This document shows, piece after piece, positions 17,617 to 26,457 of a DNA stretch of 64,000 bases. Source of the DNA: Conexibacter sp. CPCC 205762. Its GTDB lineage: Bacteria; Actinomycetota; Thermoleophilia; Solirubrobacterales; Solirubrobacteraceae. Numbering within the stretch: the stretch's first letter is position 1; each line of letters starts with the position of its first letter. Position numbers and translations under genes: made by a program. Where the stretch lies: NCBI RefSeq assembly GCF_030646155.1, contig NZ_JAUTDN010000012.1, forward strand, positions 58,729-122,728, written 5' to 3'. The notes beneath the pieces are model-generated. The model searched no databases. It was not told where the DNA came from and saw only the letters and a list, made by a program, of their open reading frames with translations.

Positions 17617-19749
17617 GTGGGAGGGCGGATTCAGCGGTTTTGCGGCTTGACGATCGTTGCGTTGATCGCGTCGTCGGCAGCAGTCGCAGACGCGTCCGCG
17701 GCCGGATGGCTGCCGCCCGCGAGCACCGCGCCGAGCGTCCGCAACGTCGACGGGCAGGACGTCGCGGTCGACGCCGCCGGCAACGCCGTCGCGGCATGGA
17801 CGGTCGAGGGGAACAGCCCGTTCACGCAGGTCGCGTCGCGGTCGGCCGGCGGTGGCTGGGGCGCGCCGGTCACGCTCGTCCCGCCCGGCGAGGACAACGG
17901 CTGGGATCCGGCGATCGCGGTCGGCCCTGACGGCGACGCGGTCGTCGTCTGGTCGAGCGTCCGCCGCCCGACGGGCTCTGCCGCGTGGACGAGACAGATC
18001 GTGTTCGCGTCGAGCCGTCCCGCAGGCGGGACGTGGAGCACGCCGGTCGCGCTCTCCGACGAGGACGGGATCGCGCTGACCTACCAGCCCGACGTGGTCG
18101 TCGACGCTGACGGCACCGCGACCGCGATCTGGAGCGAGGAGACCGGCGACGCCTGTGTCGTCCGGACGCGCGAGCGGCCGAGAAGCGGGACGTGGGGGCC
18201 GGCGGTCGACCTGACCGACACTGCCGTCGCGACCGAGCCGCAGCTCGCCGTCGACCTGGCCGGCGACGTGACCGCCGTGTGGAACTTCCGCGCCGTGCCC
18301 GAGAGCGGCGGCGGGGTGATTCAGTCGAACGTCCGCCCAGTCGGCGGGACGTGGGCCGCCGAGCCGGACGACCTCTCCGCCGCCGGCGCCTTCTCGTTCG
18401 ATCCGCAGGTGGCGGTCAACCTGAGCGGCGACGCGGTCGCGGCCTGGACCGAGTACACGAGCGGCGGTGCGTTGAGCGCGAGCGCGGCACGGCGGACCGG
18501 CGGCGTCTGGGGCGCGGCGGCCGACCTCTCGCAGGGCGTCCCGAGATCGTCCAACCCGCGCGTCGCGATCGATCCGCAGGGCACCGCCACCGCCGTCTGG
18601 GAGTCGTACGACGCCGCCGGTGCGATCGCGCACGCCAGCACGAGCGCGTCCGGTGGCGCGTGGAGCGGCCCGGTCGACATCTCCTCCCGCGACGACGACC
18701 CGTCGCCCGGGATCTTCCCGCAGGTCGTCGTCGACGCGGACGGCAACGTGACCGCGGCGTGGCGGGCGTGGCGCAGACCGGGCCGCAACGCCGTCGAGGC
18801 GGCGCGGCGCGAGGCCGGCGGCGGGTGGGGCGCGCCGGTCGAGCTGGGGCCGAGCAACGGCGTCATAGAGGCGCGTCCGCTCGCCGTCGACCCGCAGGGC
18901 TACGTGACGGCGGTGTGGGGGCGCGGCAACTCGCTCGTGTCGTCGGTCTACGACGCGGTCGCGCCGACGCTGCGCGGCGCGACGGTGCCGGCGAACGGAG
19001 TCGTCGGGAAGCCGCTCACGCTGTCGGCGGACCTCGTCGACCTGTGGTCGCCGGTGACGACGAGCTGGTCGTTCGGCGACGGCAGCAGCGGCACGGGCGC
19101 GACCGTCGTGCACTGCTTCAGCACACCCGGCGAGCGCACGCTGACGCTGACCGGAACCGACGCCGCGGCGAACGCGACGAGCACGACGCGGCCGATCTCG
19201 ATCGCGGCCGATCCGTCGCTGGAGCCGGGTGTCGATCCCTGCACCACGCCGGAGCCGAGGCCGGAACCCAGACCTGAGCCGAGACCGGAACCCAGACCTG
19301 CGCCCGATCCCCCCGGCGGTGGCTTCGGGCCACCGCAGGGTCCTGCGGCGACCGCGCCCGTGCTCACCGGCCTGCGGCAGACGAGCGCGCGCTGGCGCAC
19401 CCGCGCGGCCGCTCGCGGCCCGCGGCTGCCGGTCGGCACGAGCTTCCGCTTCCGGCTCGACCGCGCGGCGCAGGTGCGCCTCGCCTTCTCGCAGCTCTCC
19501 GACGGGCGCCGCGTCGCGGCGCGCTGCGTCACCCCGGCGCGTGCCAACCGCGGCCGGCCGGCGTGCGTCCGCGAGCAGCTCCGCGGGACGGTGACGCTGG
19601 CGGCCAGAGCGGGCGCGAACGCGTACGCCTTCCGCGGCCGGATCGGCGGGCGCACGCTCCAGGCGGGTCACTACCGGGTGCGCGTCACCGCGCACGCCGG
19701 CGCCCACGTCTCACCGGCGACCACGCTGCGCTTCACGATCGTCCGCTGA
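17617..19749 (+). CDS. Secreted beta-propeller-like protein with PKD domain and Pro-rich linker
   Basis: This is a surface or secreted protein of about 710 residues. A signal peptide (GLTIVALIASSAAVADASA) is followed by about eight repeats of 45-55 residues with the pattern D..G.A.AVW..... and GG.W..PV.L, as in sialidase-like or YncE-like propellers. A PKD-type domain (WSFGDGSSGTG) lies at about 485, then a PEPRPEPRPEPR linker and a C-terminal beta domain (GTSFRFRLDRAAQVRLAF) common in Solirubrobacterales exoproteins. The function is unknown, probably carbohydrate or protein binding. GTG 17617 is chosen because it places the signal peptide best; TTG 17593 in the same frame is possible. It is divergent from the Tat-protein operon. 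Confidence 0.75.
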   Translation: MGGRIQRFCGLTIVALIASSAAVADASAAGWLPPASTAPSVRNVDGQDVAVDAAGNAVAAWTVEGNSPFTQVASRSAGGGWGAPVTLVPPGEDNGWDPAIAVGPDGDAVVVWSSVRRPTGSAAWTRQIVFASSRPAGGTWSTPVALSDEDGIALTYQPDVVVDADGTATAIWSEETGDACVVRTRERPRSGTWGPAVDLTDTAVATEPQLAVDLAGDVTAVWNFRAVPESGGGVIQSNVRPVGGTWAAEPDDLSAAGAFSFDPQVAVNLSGDAVAAWTEYTSGGALSASAARRTGGVWGAAADLSQGVPRSSNPRVAIDPQGTATAVWESYDAAGAIAHASTSASGGAWSGPVDISSRDDDPSPGIFPQVVVDADGNVTAAWRAWRRPGRNAVEAARREAGGGWGAPVELGPSNGVIEARPLAVDPQGYVTAVWGRGNSLVSSVYDAVAPTLRGATVPANGVVGKPLTLSADLVDLWSPVTTSWSFGDGSSGTGATVVHCFSTPGERTLTLTGTDAAANATSTTRPISIAADPSLEPGVDPCTTPEPRPEPRPEPRPEPRPAPDPPGGGFGPPQGPAATAPVLTGLRQTSARWRTRAAARGPRLPVGTSFRFRLDRAAQVRLAFSQLSDGRRVAARCVTPARANRGRPACVREQLRGTVTLAARAGANAYAFRGRIGGRTLQAGHYRVRVTAHAGAHVSPATTLRFTIVR
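19252..19299 (+). repeat. Two 24-bp tandem units encoding EPRPEPRP-type linker
   Basis: Two adjacent 24-base units, differing at one base, encode the Pro-Glu-Arg linker of the propeller protein. They use AGA/AGG for Arg, and the duplication is in frame. Confidence 0.85.
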
Positions 19750-19756
19750 CTCCACC

Positions 19757-19776
19757 CGACGCTGACCGCAGCGTCG
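19757..19776. terminator. Hairpin between convergent genes
   Basis: A perfect 7-bp stem (CGACGCT/AGCGTCG) with a 6-base loop lies in the 40-base gap between the convergent propeller and Lrp genes. No U-tract follows on either strand, so it is a plausible but unproven bidirectional terminator. Confidence 0.45.
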
Positions 19777-19789
19777 CGTCAACCGCTGC

Positions 19790-20254
19790 TCAGGCGCCGC
19801 GCGCGCGGCTGCTGCGGCCCCAGCGACCGAGCACGATCAGCGACTTCGTGCCGGTCACGCTGGGGCTGCGGCGCAGCTCGTTGACGATCCGCTTGAGGTG
19901 GGCGACGTTCTCGACGCGGATCCGCACGAGCGCGTCGGGGTCGCCGGCGGTCGTGAAGACCTCGCGCACCTCCGGCCGCTGCGCCATCGCCGCGACGACG
20001 TCGTCGACGTCGGCGTTGCTGTCGAAGGTGACCTCGGTGAACGCCTCGATCTCGGCGCCGAGCTTGGTGTGGTCGAGCGTGACCGTGTAGCCGGTGATCA
20101 CGCCGAGCTGCTCGAGCCGGTCGACGCGCCGCTTGACCGGCGCGGGGGAGAGGCTCACGCGCGCGGCGATGTCGGCGATCGTGCGCCGCGCGTCCTCCTG
20201 CAGCAGGCCGATGATCTGGTGGTCGACGTCGTCGAGCTGGATGCGGTCGCTCAT
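19790..20254 (-). CDS. Lrp/AsnC-family transcriptional regulator
   Basis: This is a 154-residue regulator with an N-terminal winged helix (LDDVDHQIIGLLQEDARRTIADIAARVSLSPAPVKRRVDRLE) and a C-terminal ligand-binding RAM domain (EVREVFTTAGDPDALVRI). Lrp-family proteins sense amino acids. It is divergent from the leucine/valine-type dehydrogenase and indolepyruvate oxidoreductase genes, which makes those the natural targets. The ATG at 20254 (MSDRIQLDD) fits the family; the reading frame stays open 17 codons further upstream, but that extension is unlikely. Confidence 0.9.
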   Translation of the reverse strand: MSDRIQLDDVDHQIIGLLQEDARRTIADIAARVSLSPAPVKRRVDRLEQLGVITGYTVTLDHTKLGAEIEAFTEVTFDSNADVDDVVAAMAQRPEVREVFTTAGDPDALVRIRVENVAHLKRIVNELRRSPSVTGTKSLIVLGRWGRSSRARGA

Positions 20255-20272
20255 CGGCGTGACAGTAGAGCG

Positions 20273-20349
20273 CGCAAGAAAGAAGCGCAAGCGTCCCCTG
20301 TCCATCTCGAAAGTTGCGTGCGCGGCTCGATTCGATCGTGAGAGTTGCG
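20273..20349. promoter_or_regulatory. Array of CGCAA/TTGCG motifs between divergent Lrp and dehydrogenase genes
   Basis: The 155-base intergenic region holds CGCAA at 20273 and 20286 and the complementary TTGCG at 20314 and 20345. The two TTGCG copies lie in related contexts (GAAAGTTGCG and GAGAGTTGCG). An arrangement of several weak half-sites is typical for Lrp-family octamers, but the motif is short and G+C-rich, so chance is possible. Confidence 0.35.
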
Positions 20350-20409
20350 CGGCCGCCGTCGGTGCGGTCTGCTCGTTCTCACTGTTCCGCGTGGTGATCG
20401 GAGAGAGTC

Positions 20410-21468
20410 GTGGAGACGACGTTGACGCATGACGGCGAGGTCTGGGCGAGCGAGCAGCTGGTGCTCTGCCGTGACGAGGAGCGCGGCCTGCGGGCCGTGA
20501 TCGCGATCGACGACACGACCCTCGGGCCCGGCCTCGGCGGGATCCGCTACCGGCCGTACCCGAACGCCGCCGCGGCGATCTTCGAGTGCCGCCGGCTGGC
20601 GGCCGCGATGACGCTCAAGAACGCGCTCGCCGAGGTCCCGTTCGGCGGCGCGAAGTCGGTGATCCTCGACGACGGGCCGGTCGCCGACCGCGCCGCGCTG
20701 ATGCACCGCTTCGGCGACTTCGTGCTGCGCACGGGCGGCGCCTACCTGCCCGGCGTCGACATGGGCACCCGCGTCGGCGACCTCGCGACGATCCGCGCTG
20801 CCGGCGCCGACGTCTCCTGCGCCGACGACGACCCGTCGCCATGGACCGCGCTCGGCGTCGCCGCCGCGATCGTCGCCGCCGTCGAGCAGGTCGACCGGCG
20901 CAGCGGCGTCGAGGGCGTCAGCGTGCTCGTGCAGGGCGCCGGTCACGTCGGCGACAGCCTCGCCCGTCACCTCGCCGCCAGGGGCGCCCACGTGCTCGTC
21001 GCCGACGTCGACGGCGCGCGCGCCGCGGCGCTGGCGGAGGCCGTCGGCGGCGCCGTCGTCGCGCCCGAGGAGGCGCTCAGCACGCCCTGCGACGTGCTCG
21101 CGCCGTGCGCGGTCGCGCGCGTCGTCAACGCGCACACGGTCCCCCGCTTCGCCTGCCGGATCGTCGCCGGCGCCGCCAACGACACGCTCGCCGAGCGCGA
21201 CGACGCCGAGCGGCTGGCGGCACGCGGGATCGTCTACGTGCCCGACTACGTCGCCAACGCCGGCGGCGTCGTCCACATCGACGCCGTCCGCACGCCGGGC
21301 GGCACGGCGCGGCTGGGCGAGCAGGTGCTGGCGATCGGCGATCGCGTCCACGAGCTGCTGGTCGAGGCGGCCGACGAGGGCGTCACCGCGACGACCGTCG
21401 CCGAGCGACGCGCGGCGCGGATCCTGCAGGCCGCGCGCGCCTCCAAGCGGGAGGCGGTGGCGGCATGA
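20410..21468 (+). CDS. Leucine/valine-type amino-acid dehydrogenase (Glu/Leu/Phe/Val family)
   Basis: This 352-residue NAD-dependent enzyme oxidatively deaminates branched-chain or aromatic amino acids to 2-oxo acids. Family motifs are GLGGIRYRPYPN, the active-site MTLKNALAEVPFGGAKSVI with its Lys, PGVDMGT with the Asp, the Rossmann loop VLVQGAGHVGDSLA, and PDYVANAGGVVHIDA. GTG start behind GGAGAGAG. The 2-oxo acid produced is the substrate type of the following oxidoreductase, whose ATG overlaps this stop (ATGA). Leucine, valine and phenylalanine cannot be separated from sequence here. Confidence 0.9.
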   Translation: METTLTHDGEVWASEQLVLCRDEERGLRAVIAIDDTTLGPGLGGIRYRPYPNAAAAIFECRRLAAAMTLKNALAEVPFGGAKSVILDDGPVADRAALMHRFGDFVLRTGGAYLPGVDMGTRVGDLATIRAAGADVSCADDDPSPWTALGVAAAIVAAVEQVDRRSGVEGVSVLVQGAGHVGDSLARHLAARGAHVLVADVDGARAAALAEAVGGAVVAPEEALSTPCDVLAPCAVARVVNAHTVPRFACRIVAGAANDTLAERDDAERLAARGIVYVPDYVANAGGVVHIDAVRTPGGTARLGEQVLAIGDRVHELLVEAADEGVTATTVAERRAARILQAARASKREAVAA

Positions 21469-24400
21469 CCGCGCTGGCGCGGCAGCCGGCGCTCGCGCGG
21501 CCCGGCGTCCGGCTCGACGACAAGTACGACGCCGTCGCCGGCCCGGTGCTGCTGAACGGGATCCAGGCGCTCGTGCGGATCGCGCTCGACCAGCGCCGGC
21601 TCGACGCGCGCGCCGGCCGCCGCACCGGCATCTTCCTCAGCGGCTACCCCGGCTCGCCGCTCGGCGGCGTCGACCGCGAGCTGCTGCGCGAGCGCAGACG
21701 GCTCGACGCCGCCGGCGTCGTCTTCCGCGCCGGCCTCAACGAGGAGCTGGCGGCGACGGCGGTCGCCGGCACGCAGCTGCTCGGCGAGCTGGAGCGGCGC
21801 CGCGTCGACGGCGTCACCGGCTTCTGGTTCGGCAAGAGCCCCGGCCTCGACCGCGCCGCCGACGCGATCCGCCACGGCACGCTCAGCGGCACCGCCCCGC
21901 TCGGCGGCGCCGTCGCCTGGATCGGCGACGACCCGGCCAGCAAGTCCTCGACCGTCCCCTCCTCCTCCGAGCCGCTCTGCCGCAGCCTGCTGCTGCCGCT
22001 GCTGGCGCCGGGCACGGTTCGCGAGCAGCTCGAGCTGGGGCTGCACGCGGTCGCGCTGTCGCGCCACGCCGGGCTCTGGAGCGGCCTGAAGATCGTCGCC
22101 GACATCGCCGACGCGACCGCCGTGGTCGAGCTGGACGGGCTGCTCGACGCGATCCCCACGTTCGAGCCGCGCGCCGCGTTCAGACCGCCCGTGCTGCTGC
22201 CGCCCTCCAACCTCGCCGCTGAGCACGACCTGATGACCGAGCGGCTGGAGCGGGCGCAGGAGTACGCGCGCGCGGCCGAGCTGAACCGGATCGTCTTCGA
22301 GCCGCGGCGGCCGCGGCTGGCGCTGATCGGCGCCGGCAGCTCCTACCAGGCGATCGTGCGCGCGCTCGACGACCTCGGACTCGACTCCGACGGCGCGCGC
22401 GAGCGGGCCGGGCTGCGGCTGGTGCGGCTGTCGATGCCGTGGCCGCTCGGCAGAGCGGAGCTGCGGCGGCTGGCCGGCGGTGTCGAGACCGTGCTCGTGG
22501 TTGAGGACAAGCTCCCGTTCGTCGAGCAGCTCGTGCGCGACGCGCTCTACCGCGAGCCGGACGCGCCGCTCGTGCTCGGCAAGCAGGACGGCGACGGCGC
22601 GCCGCTGCTGTCGTCCCACAGCACGCTCGGCGCCGACGACGTCGCGCGCGCCCTCGGGCGGCTGCTCGACGCCGACGCGCTCGGCGCCGCCGGGCGGGCG
22701 CGGCTGCAGCTGATCGAGCAGCGCTCCGTCGAGACCGGCCGGCTGCTGCCGCTGCCCAAGCGCACGCCGTACTTCTGCTCCGGCTGCCCGCACAACGTCT
22801 CGACGCGCGCCGACGCCGAGCAGCTCGTCGGCGTCGGGATCGGCTGCCACGTGATGGTCGCGCTCGACGCCGACGGCCGCCGCGGCAAGCTGCTCGGCAT
22901 GCCGCAGATGGGCGGCGAGGGGATCCAGTGGCTGGGGCTGGAGCCGTTCACCGACGACGAGCACTTCGTCCAGAACCTCGGCGACGGCACCTTCCACCAC
23001 TCCGGCTCGCTGGCCGTGCGTGCGGCGACCGCGGCCGGCGCCCACATCACCTACAAGCTGCTCTACAACGACGCCGTCGCGATGACCGGCGGGCAGGACC
23101 CGACCGGCCGCATGGCGGTGCCGCAGCTGACCCGCTGGCTTGCGCTGGAGGGCGTGCGGCAGGTCGTGATCACGACGCCCGAGCCGCGTTCCTATCGCGG
23201 CGTCGCGCTCGACCCGATCGCGCAGGTTCGCCACCGCGACGAGCTGGCAGAGGTGGAGCGCGAGCTGGCGCGGGTGGACGGCGTCACCGTGCTGATCCAC
23301 GACGACCGCTGCGCGACCGAGAAGCGGCGGCTGCGCAAGCGCGGCACGCTGCCGGCGCCGGCCAGACGCGTGTGGATCAACGAGCGCGTCTGCGAGGGCT
23401 GCGGCGACTGCGGCGAGCAGTCGAGCTGCCTCTCGGTGCTGCCGGTCGAGACCGAGTTCGGCCGCAAGACGCGGATCGACCAGTCGTCGTGCAACCAGGA
23501 CTTCAGCTGCCTGAAGGGCGACTGCCCGTCGTTCCTGACGGTCGTGCCGGCCTCAGCGCGGGGCGGCACGGCACGCGCGGCGGGCAGCGGCGGCGCGGCA
23601 TCCGGCGGTGCGGCGCGGGTGCCGCAGCCGCCGCGCGCGCTGCCCGAGCCGCTGCCGCGCGTCGGGCGCGACGTGCTGCTGCGGATGCCGGGCGTCGGCG
23701 GCACGGGCGTCGTGACCGTCTCGGCGATCGTGCAGATGGCGGCCCATCTCGACGGCCGCTTCGCCGCCGGCCTGGAGCAGACCGGGCTGGCGCAGAAGGG
23801 CGGCCCGGTGATCTCCGACCTGCGCATCGGCGACGGGCCGATCGCCGGCCTGGTGCGCGCCAGCACCGGCTCGGCCGACGTGCTGCTCGGCTTCGACCTG
23901 CTCGGCGCGGCGGCGGCCGAGACGCTCGCCGTCGCCGACCCGGAGCGGACGGTCGCGGTCGTCAACGTCGCCGCGACGCCGACCGCGCAGATGGTCACCG
24001 ATCCCGACGCGGCCTTCCCGGCGCTGCACGGGCCGCGCCGCCGGATCGAGCGCGCGACGCGGGCGCAGGATGCGCTCTTCCTCGACAGCGCCCACCTCGC
24101 CGAGCGGCTGCTCGGCGACCACCTGCCGGCGAACATGCTGCTCGTCGGCGCCGCCTACCAGCACGGCTGCCTGCCGCTCTCGGCGGAGGCGATCGAGGCG
24201 GCGATCGAGCTGAACGGCACTGCCGTCGCCGCCAATCTGGCCGCCTTCCGCTGGGGCCGCGCGGCGGTCGCCGACCCGGAGGCGGTCGAGCGGGCGCTGG
24301 CGCCGTCCGAGCGCAAGCCCGGCGCCCCCGCGACGGACGCCTCCGCGACCGACGCCTCCGCGCTGACGCGGCTGCTCGACCTGCGCGTGCGCGAGCTGAC

Positions 24401-25019
24401 GGCCTACCAGGACGCCGCCTACGCGCGGCGCTACCGGGAGGCGGTCGAGGCGGTTGCGGCGATCGAGCGGGAGCGGACCGGCGGCGACGCCGGCGTGGTC
24501 GCGCAGGCGTACGCGCGCGGCCTCTTCAAGCTGCTCGCGTACAAGGACGAGTACGAGGTCGCGCGGCTCCACCTCGACCCGGCCGAGCGCGCCCGCCGCG
24601 AGCAGGAGCTGGGCGCGGGGGCGACGGTGAAGGTGATGCTTCACCCGCCCGCGCTGCGCGCGCTGGGGATGCGCAGAAAGCTCGCGATCGGCGTCGGCGC
24701 GGGGCCGCTGCTGCACGGCCTGGCGGGCGCGAAGCGGCTGCGCGGCACGCGCCTCGATCCGTTCGGCTACGCGCACATGCGCAGAGTCGAGCGGGCGCTG
24801 CCGGCCGAGTACGAGGCGCTCGTCCGTCGTGCGCTCGCGCGCCTGGACGCCGGCAATGTCGCGCTCGTCGCCGAGGTCGCCGCCCTGCCCGAGCTGGTGC
24901 GCGGCTACGAGCAGGTGAAGCTGCGCAACGTCGAGCGCTTCCGCACCCGCGCCGCGGAGCTGCTCGCGCGGTTGGAGGCGCCGGACGTGGCCACGCTGGA
25001 TGTGATCAGGGTTAGCTGA
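21465..25019 (+). CDS. Fused indolepyruvate:ferredoxin oxidoreductase
   Basis: This 1184-residue fused 2-oxoacid:ferredoxin oxidoreductase converts aryl- or branched-chain 2-oxo acids to acyl-CoA and CO2 while reducing ferredoxin. The N-terminal thiamine-binding part starts GIFLSGYPGSPLGGVD. The second half of the thiamine site lies at FCSGCPHN, GIGCHVM and GGQDPTGRMAVP (about 435-560). A Cys-rich iron-sulfur segment (VCEGCGDC...CLSVLP...CLKGDCPS) occupies about 640-690. The gamma domain starts at MPGVGGTGVVTVSAI (about 740), and an Arg-rich C-terminal domain ends the protein. Length is normal for the fused form. Coupled to the amino-acid dehydrogenase. No ferredoxin gene is nearby. Confidence 0.92.
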   Translation: MTALARQPALARPGVRLDDKYDAVAGPVLLNGIQALVRIALDQRRLDARAGRRTGIFLSGYPGSPLGGVDRELLRERRRLDAAGVVFRAGLNEELAATAVAGTQLLGELERRRVDGVTGFWFGKSPGLDRAADAIRHGTLSGTAPLGGAVAWIGDDPASKSSTVPSSSEPLCRSLLLPLLAPGTVREQLELGLHAVALSRHAGLWSGLKIVADIADATAVVELDGLLDAIPTFEPRAAFRPPVLLPPSNLAAEHDLMTERLERAQEYARAAELNRIVFEPRRPRLALIGAGSSYQAIVRALDDLGLDSDGARERAGLRLVRLSMPWPLGRAELRRLAGGVETVLVVEDKLPFVEQLVRDALYREPDAPLVLGKQDGDGAPLLSSHSTLGADDVARALGRLLDADALGAAGRARLQLIEQRSVETGRLLPLPKRTPYFCSGCPHNVSTRADAEQLVGVGIGCHVMVALDADGRRGKLLGMPQMGGEGIQWLGLEPFTDDEHFVQNLGDGTFHHSGSLAVRAATAAGAHITYKLLYNDAVAMTGGQDPTGRMAVPQLTRWLALEGVRQVVITTPEPRSYRGVALDPIAQVRHRDELAEVERELARVDGVTVLIHDDRCATEKRRLRKRGTLPAPARRVWINERVCEGCGDCGEQSSCLSVLPVETEFGRKTRIDQSSCNQDFSCLKGDCPSFLTVVPASARGGTARAAGSGGAASGGAARVPQPPRALPEPLPRVGRDVLLRMPGVGGTGVVTVSAIVQMAAHLDGRFAAGLEQTGLAQKGGPVISDLRIGDGPIAGLVRASTGSADVLLGFDLLGAAAAETLAVADPERTVAVVNVAATPTAQMVTDPDAAFPALHGPRRRIERATRAQDALFLDSAHLAERLLGDHLPANMLLVGAAYQHGCLPLSAEAIEAAIELNGTAVAANLAAFRWGRAAVADPEAVERALAPSERKPGAPATDASATDASALTRLLDLRVRELTAYQDAAYARRYREAVEAVAAIERERTGGDAGVVAQAYARGLFKLLAYKDEYEVARLHLDPAERARREQELGAGATVKVMLHPPALRALGMRRKLAIGVGAGPLLHGLAGAKRLRGTRLDPFGYAHMRRVERALPAEYEALVRRALARLDAGNVALVAEVAALPELVRGYEQVKLRNVERFRTRAAELLARLEAPDVATLDVIRVS

Positions 25020-25091
25020 CGCGGCACGGGGCGGCGCGACGGCGTCAGGCGCTGACGCGGCGATGCGGCGGCGTCGCCGACGGCGCGCGGC

Positions 25092-25207
25092 GACGTCAAG
25101 CGTCGACGGCGGCGCGCGGCGGCGTCAGGCGGCGACGGCCGCGCGCTGCGGCGTCAGGCGTCGACGGCGGCGCGCTGAGGCGTCAGGCGTCGACGGCGGC
25201 GCGTGCG
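25092..25207. repeat. 29-bp tandem repeat, four copies, spanning the end of the glycerate kinase gene
   Basis: Four consecutive 29-base units (25092-25120, 25121-25149, 25150-25178, 25179-25207) share the core GGCGTCAGGCGTCGACGGCG. Copies 3 and 4 are nearly identical and copies 1 and 2 more diverged; broken copies seem to extend left to about 25040. On the minus strand each well-kept unit repeats the kinase C-terminus (A-V-D-A) and its TGA stop. The gene-free stretch 25020-25182 consists essentially of this repeat. Confidence 0.9.
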
Positions 25208-26358
25208 GCGGCCTCCAGCTCTGACGCGGCGGCGGCGAGCGCCTCGGCCAGCGGGCGGCCGGCGGGGCCGAGGGGGCGGACGTCGCGGGCGCCGCGGCGG
25301 CGCAGCTCGGCGGCCGCCGCCTCCTCGACGCGCCCGCCGAGCACGACGACCGGCACGCCAGCGCGGGCGCAGCGTCCGACGACCGCGGCGACCGCCTTGC
25401 CCTGCAGCGTCGAGGCGTCGACCGAGCCCTCGGCGGTGAGCACGAGGTCGGCGTCGGCGAGCAGCGCGTCGAAGCGCTTCAGGTCGAGGATCGCCTCGGC
25501 GCCCGCGACGGTGCGCGCGCCGAGCGCCTGCAGCGCCGCGCCGAGACCGCCGGCGGCGCCCGCGCCGGGCGTCGCGGGGTCGATCCCGAGCGCCGCCGCC
25601 CAGCGTCCGTGGGCCGCGTCGAGCGCCTCGACCTGCGCCGCCGTCGCACCCTTCTGCGGCCCGAAGCGGCGGGCGGCGCCGTCGGGGCCGGTCAGCGGCG
25701 CCGCGACGTCGACGAGCAGCTCCACCTCGACCTCGCGCAGGCGCGGGTCGAGGCCGGCCAGCCTCACAGATTGGTCTGTCAGAAGCCCAGCCCCATTGTG
25801 CGCACACGACGCCCCGAGCGCGGCCAGCATGCCGGCGCCGCCGTCCATCGTCGCGGTCCCGCCGACGGCGACCAGCAGCCGCGCCGCGCCGCGGTCGAGG
25901 GCCGCGACGATCAGCTGGCCGACGCCCCACGACGACGCCCGCAGCACGTCACGTTCGTCCGCGGCGAGCCCGTGCAGCGGGACCGCCTCGGCGGCCTCGA
26001 CGAGCCACGTCCCGGCCGTCGCGCGCGCGCCGGAGCCGTCGCCGTCGCGCCCGGCGAGGGCCGCCTCGCGCGTGTTGGAGCCGTCGCGCCCGGCGAGGGC
26101 TTCCTCGCGCGGGCCGCCGCCGTCGATGCGCGCCAGCCGCGCCTCCCGCGGTCGGCCGAGCGCGTCGCGGACGGGGACCGACACGACGGACGCGCCGGCC
26201 AGGAACGCGTCGAGCGTGCCCTCGCCGCCGTCGGCGATCGGCAGCTCGACCGCCGTCGCGCCCGCGGCGCGCGCGCCGGCCGCCAGCGCGGCTGCCGCGG
26301 CTGCTGCGTCGAGCGCGCCGCGGAGCTTGTCGGGGGCGCAGAGGACACGGGTCGTCAT
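25183..26358 (-). CDS. Glycerate kinase (GK1/GarK type)
   Basis: This 391-residue kinase phosphorylates D-glycerate, normally to 2-phosphoglycerate in this family. Motifs are CAPDKLRGAL at the N-terminus, PIADGGEGTLDAF, LLVAVGGTATMDGGAGML, DVAAPLTGPDGAARRFGPQKGA and LVLTAEGSVDASTLQGKA. A duplicated 13-residue insert lies at about 84-109 and the 3' end sits in a tandem repeat. ATG 26358 matches the family start. It is divergent from the hydrolase gene with an operator between, and fits downstream of a tartrate-type dehydrogenase (36958), which can yield glycerate. Confidence 0.92.
   Translation of the reverse strand: MTTRVLCAPDKLRGALDAAAAAAALAAGARAAGATAVELPIADGGEGTLDAFLAGASVVSVPVRDALGRPREARLARIDGGGPREEALAGRDGSNTREAALAGRDGDGSGARATAGTWLVEAAEAVPLHGLAADERDVLRASSWGVGQLIVAALDRGAARLLVAVGGTATMDGGAGMLAALGASCAHNGAGLLTDQSVRLAGLDPRLREVEVELLVDVAAPLTGPDGAARRFGPQKGATAAQVEALDAAHGRWAAALGIDPATPGAGAAGGLGAALQALGARTVAGAEAILDLKRFDALLADADLVLTAEGSVDASTLQGKAVAAVVGRCARAGVPVVVLGGRVEEAAAAELRRRGARDVRPLGPAGRPLAEALAAAASELEAAARAAVDA
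26032..26109 (-). repeat. 39-bp tandem duplication inside glycerate kinase
   Basis: Two in-frame units of 13 codons encode REEALAGRDGSNT and REAALAGRDGDGS (residues about 84-96 and 97-109). They form an insertion between the ARLARIDGG and TAGTWLVEAAE segments, a part of the protein expected to be a surface loop. Confidence 0.85.
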
Positions 26359-26408
26359 CAGCGGAAATACATCAGAGCGATCGGCACAAGGGGATTGTCG
26401 CATGTATA

Positions 26409-26423
26409 GTCAACGTCATTGAC
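26409..26423. promoter_or_regulatory. Operator palindrome GTCAA-N5-TTGAC between glycerate kinase and hydrolase genes
   Basis: A perfect inverted repeat GTCAACGTCATTGAC lies in the 99-base divergent gap. The same sequence with few changes stands in front of the TetR and peptide-transporter genes at 31285. The plus-strand right arm continues to TTGACA, a possible -35 box. It is probably the site of the TetR regulator encoded at 30513. Confidence 0.65.
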
Positions 26424-26457
26424 AATGTCCGTGGCACGGACGGCGGGAGGAGACGCG

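Noticed and set aside
15316..19707. Single minus-strand reading frame of more than 1400 codons
   Set aside because: Only the last 527 residues, from ATG 16899, look like protein. Upstream it is Arg/Ala/Asp-rich shadow sequence antisense to the well-supported propeller gene and through the divergent gap.
25040..25207. Possible CRISPR array (29-bp repeats)
   Set aside because: The units are head to tail with no spacers between them, and they include the end of a coding gene; no cas gene is present.
26419..26457. Upstream ATG starts (26419, 26425) of the hydrolase gene
   Set aside because: They lie in or next to the palindromic operator and have no Shine-Dalgarno sequence; GTG 26458 has GGGAGGA at good spacing.
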